Assembly: GCA_023428365.1 (NCBI GenBank)
Contig: JAEYYQ010000560.1
Coordinates: forward strand, 1 to 22,156
Direction of reading: 5' to 3'
DNA from: Pseudomonadota bacterium
GTDB lineage: Bacteria > Pseudomonadota > Alphaproteobacteria > Rhizobiales > Hyphomicrobiaceae
Length of the DNA stretch: 22,156 bases
The position numbers were made by a program, and so were the translations under genes. Below the pieces are notes generated by a model. The model was not told the DNA's origin and made no database searches. It saw only the letters and a list, made by a program, of their open reading frames with translations. Below are positions 21,932 to 22,156 of the stretch, piece after piece; position 1 is the first letter of the stretch; each line of letters starts with the position of its first letter.

Positions 21932-22156
21932 TGGCAAAGCATCACATCGCATTCACTCTCAACGGCGATCCCATCGAGGCCCTTTGCGACACGCAGCAGA
22001 CATTGCTCGACGTTCTGCGCGACGAGCTGGAGCTGACCGGCACGAAGGAAGGATGCGGCACCGGGGATTGCTGTGCATGCAGCGTCACCGTCGATGGACG
22101 GCTGGTATGTTCGTGTTTGATCCTCGGCGTGGAGACACAGGGCAAGTCCGTCGAAA
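21931..22156 (+). CDS. Molybdenum hydroxylase 2Fe-2S subunit (CoxS/CutS family), 3' truncated by window end
   Basis: The first 75 residues of a small iron-sulfur subunit are visible before the window ends. It starts MAKHHIAFTLNGDPIEALCD and carries the plant-ferredoxin-type cluster motif with Cys42, Cys47 and Cys50 in GCGTGDCCACSV and Cys62 in CSCLI, the normal C-x4-C-x2-C-x11-C spacing. The second cluster domain lies beyond the edge. Two extra cysteines (48 and 60) flank the ligands, where many relatives have non-cysteine residues. It overlaps the FAD subunit gene by 1 nt, so the two are translationally coupled. Confidence 0.95.
   Translation, partial: MAKHHIAFTLNGDPIEALCDTQQTLLDVLRDELELTGTKEGCGTGDCCACSVTVDGRLVCSCLILGVETQGKSVE

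Overview
The window reads as a gene-dense, GC-rich (roughly 60% by eye) stretch of a free-living alphaproteobacterium. I infer a Hyphomicrobiales/Bradyrhizobium-type soil bacterium from codon use, the abundance of GntR/FCD regulators, the many solute-binding proteins and the catabolic style of the genes; this is not proven. I see no rRNA, tRNA, CRISPR array, insertion sequence, integrase or phage gene.

Layout. (1) 1-341: 3' end of a GntR/FCD regulator, + strand. (2) 546-1232: a complete GntR/FCD regulator on the minus strand, divergent from (3) a plus-strand operon at 1424-8173: dienelactone-hydrolase-like enzyme, three tandem SDR paralogues, an ABC importer of the nitrate/sulfonate/taurine type (ATPase, permease, NMT1-like binding protein) and an alpha/beta hydrolase. 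(4) 8289-18304: an 11-gene minus-strand operon. In transcription order it encodes a 2-hydroxyacid dehydrogenase, an enolase-superfamily acid dehydratase, a maleylacetate-reductase-like iron alcohol dehydrogenase, TctB, TctA, TctC, a KdgD-like aldolase/dehydratase, an unrecognised internally duplicated protein, an FMN alpha-hydroxyacid dehydrogenase, a GlcG/HbpS protein and a YCII protein. Neighbours are coupled by repeated 4-nt overlaps. (5) 18621-19313: a third GntR/FCD regulator divergent from operon 4, with two clean palindromes in the shared intergenic region. (6) 19442-20853: a DUF1330-like protein and an orphan Tat-type TRAP binding protein, minus strand. (7) 21068-end: FAD subunit and truncated 2Fe-2S subunit of a xanthine-dehydrogenase/CO-dehydrogenase-type molybdenum hydroxylase.

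Together this looks like a catabolic island. Three different binding-protein-dependent uptake types (ABC, tripartite tricarboxylate, TRAP) feed organic acids or aromatic-derived compounds to local enzymes under FCD-type regulators, which usually sense such acids. No pathway can be named with confidence.

The strongest unusual signal is the SDR triplet. All three proteins keep the Rossmann nucleotide-binding motif, but the classical Asn-Ser-Tyr-Lys catalytic tetrad is replaced by Lys-Gly-Ser-Asn at exactly the expected spacing. Next come the tandemly duplicated unknown protein at 10235-11074, and an FMN hydroxyacid dehydrogenase in which two canonical substrate-site residues are changed.
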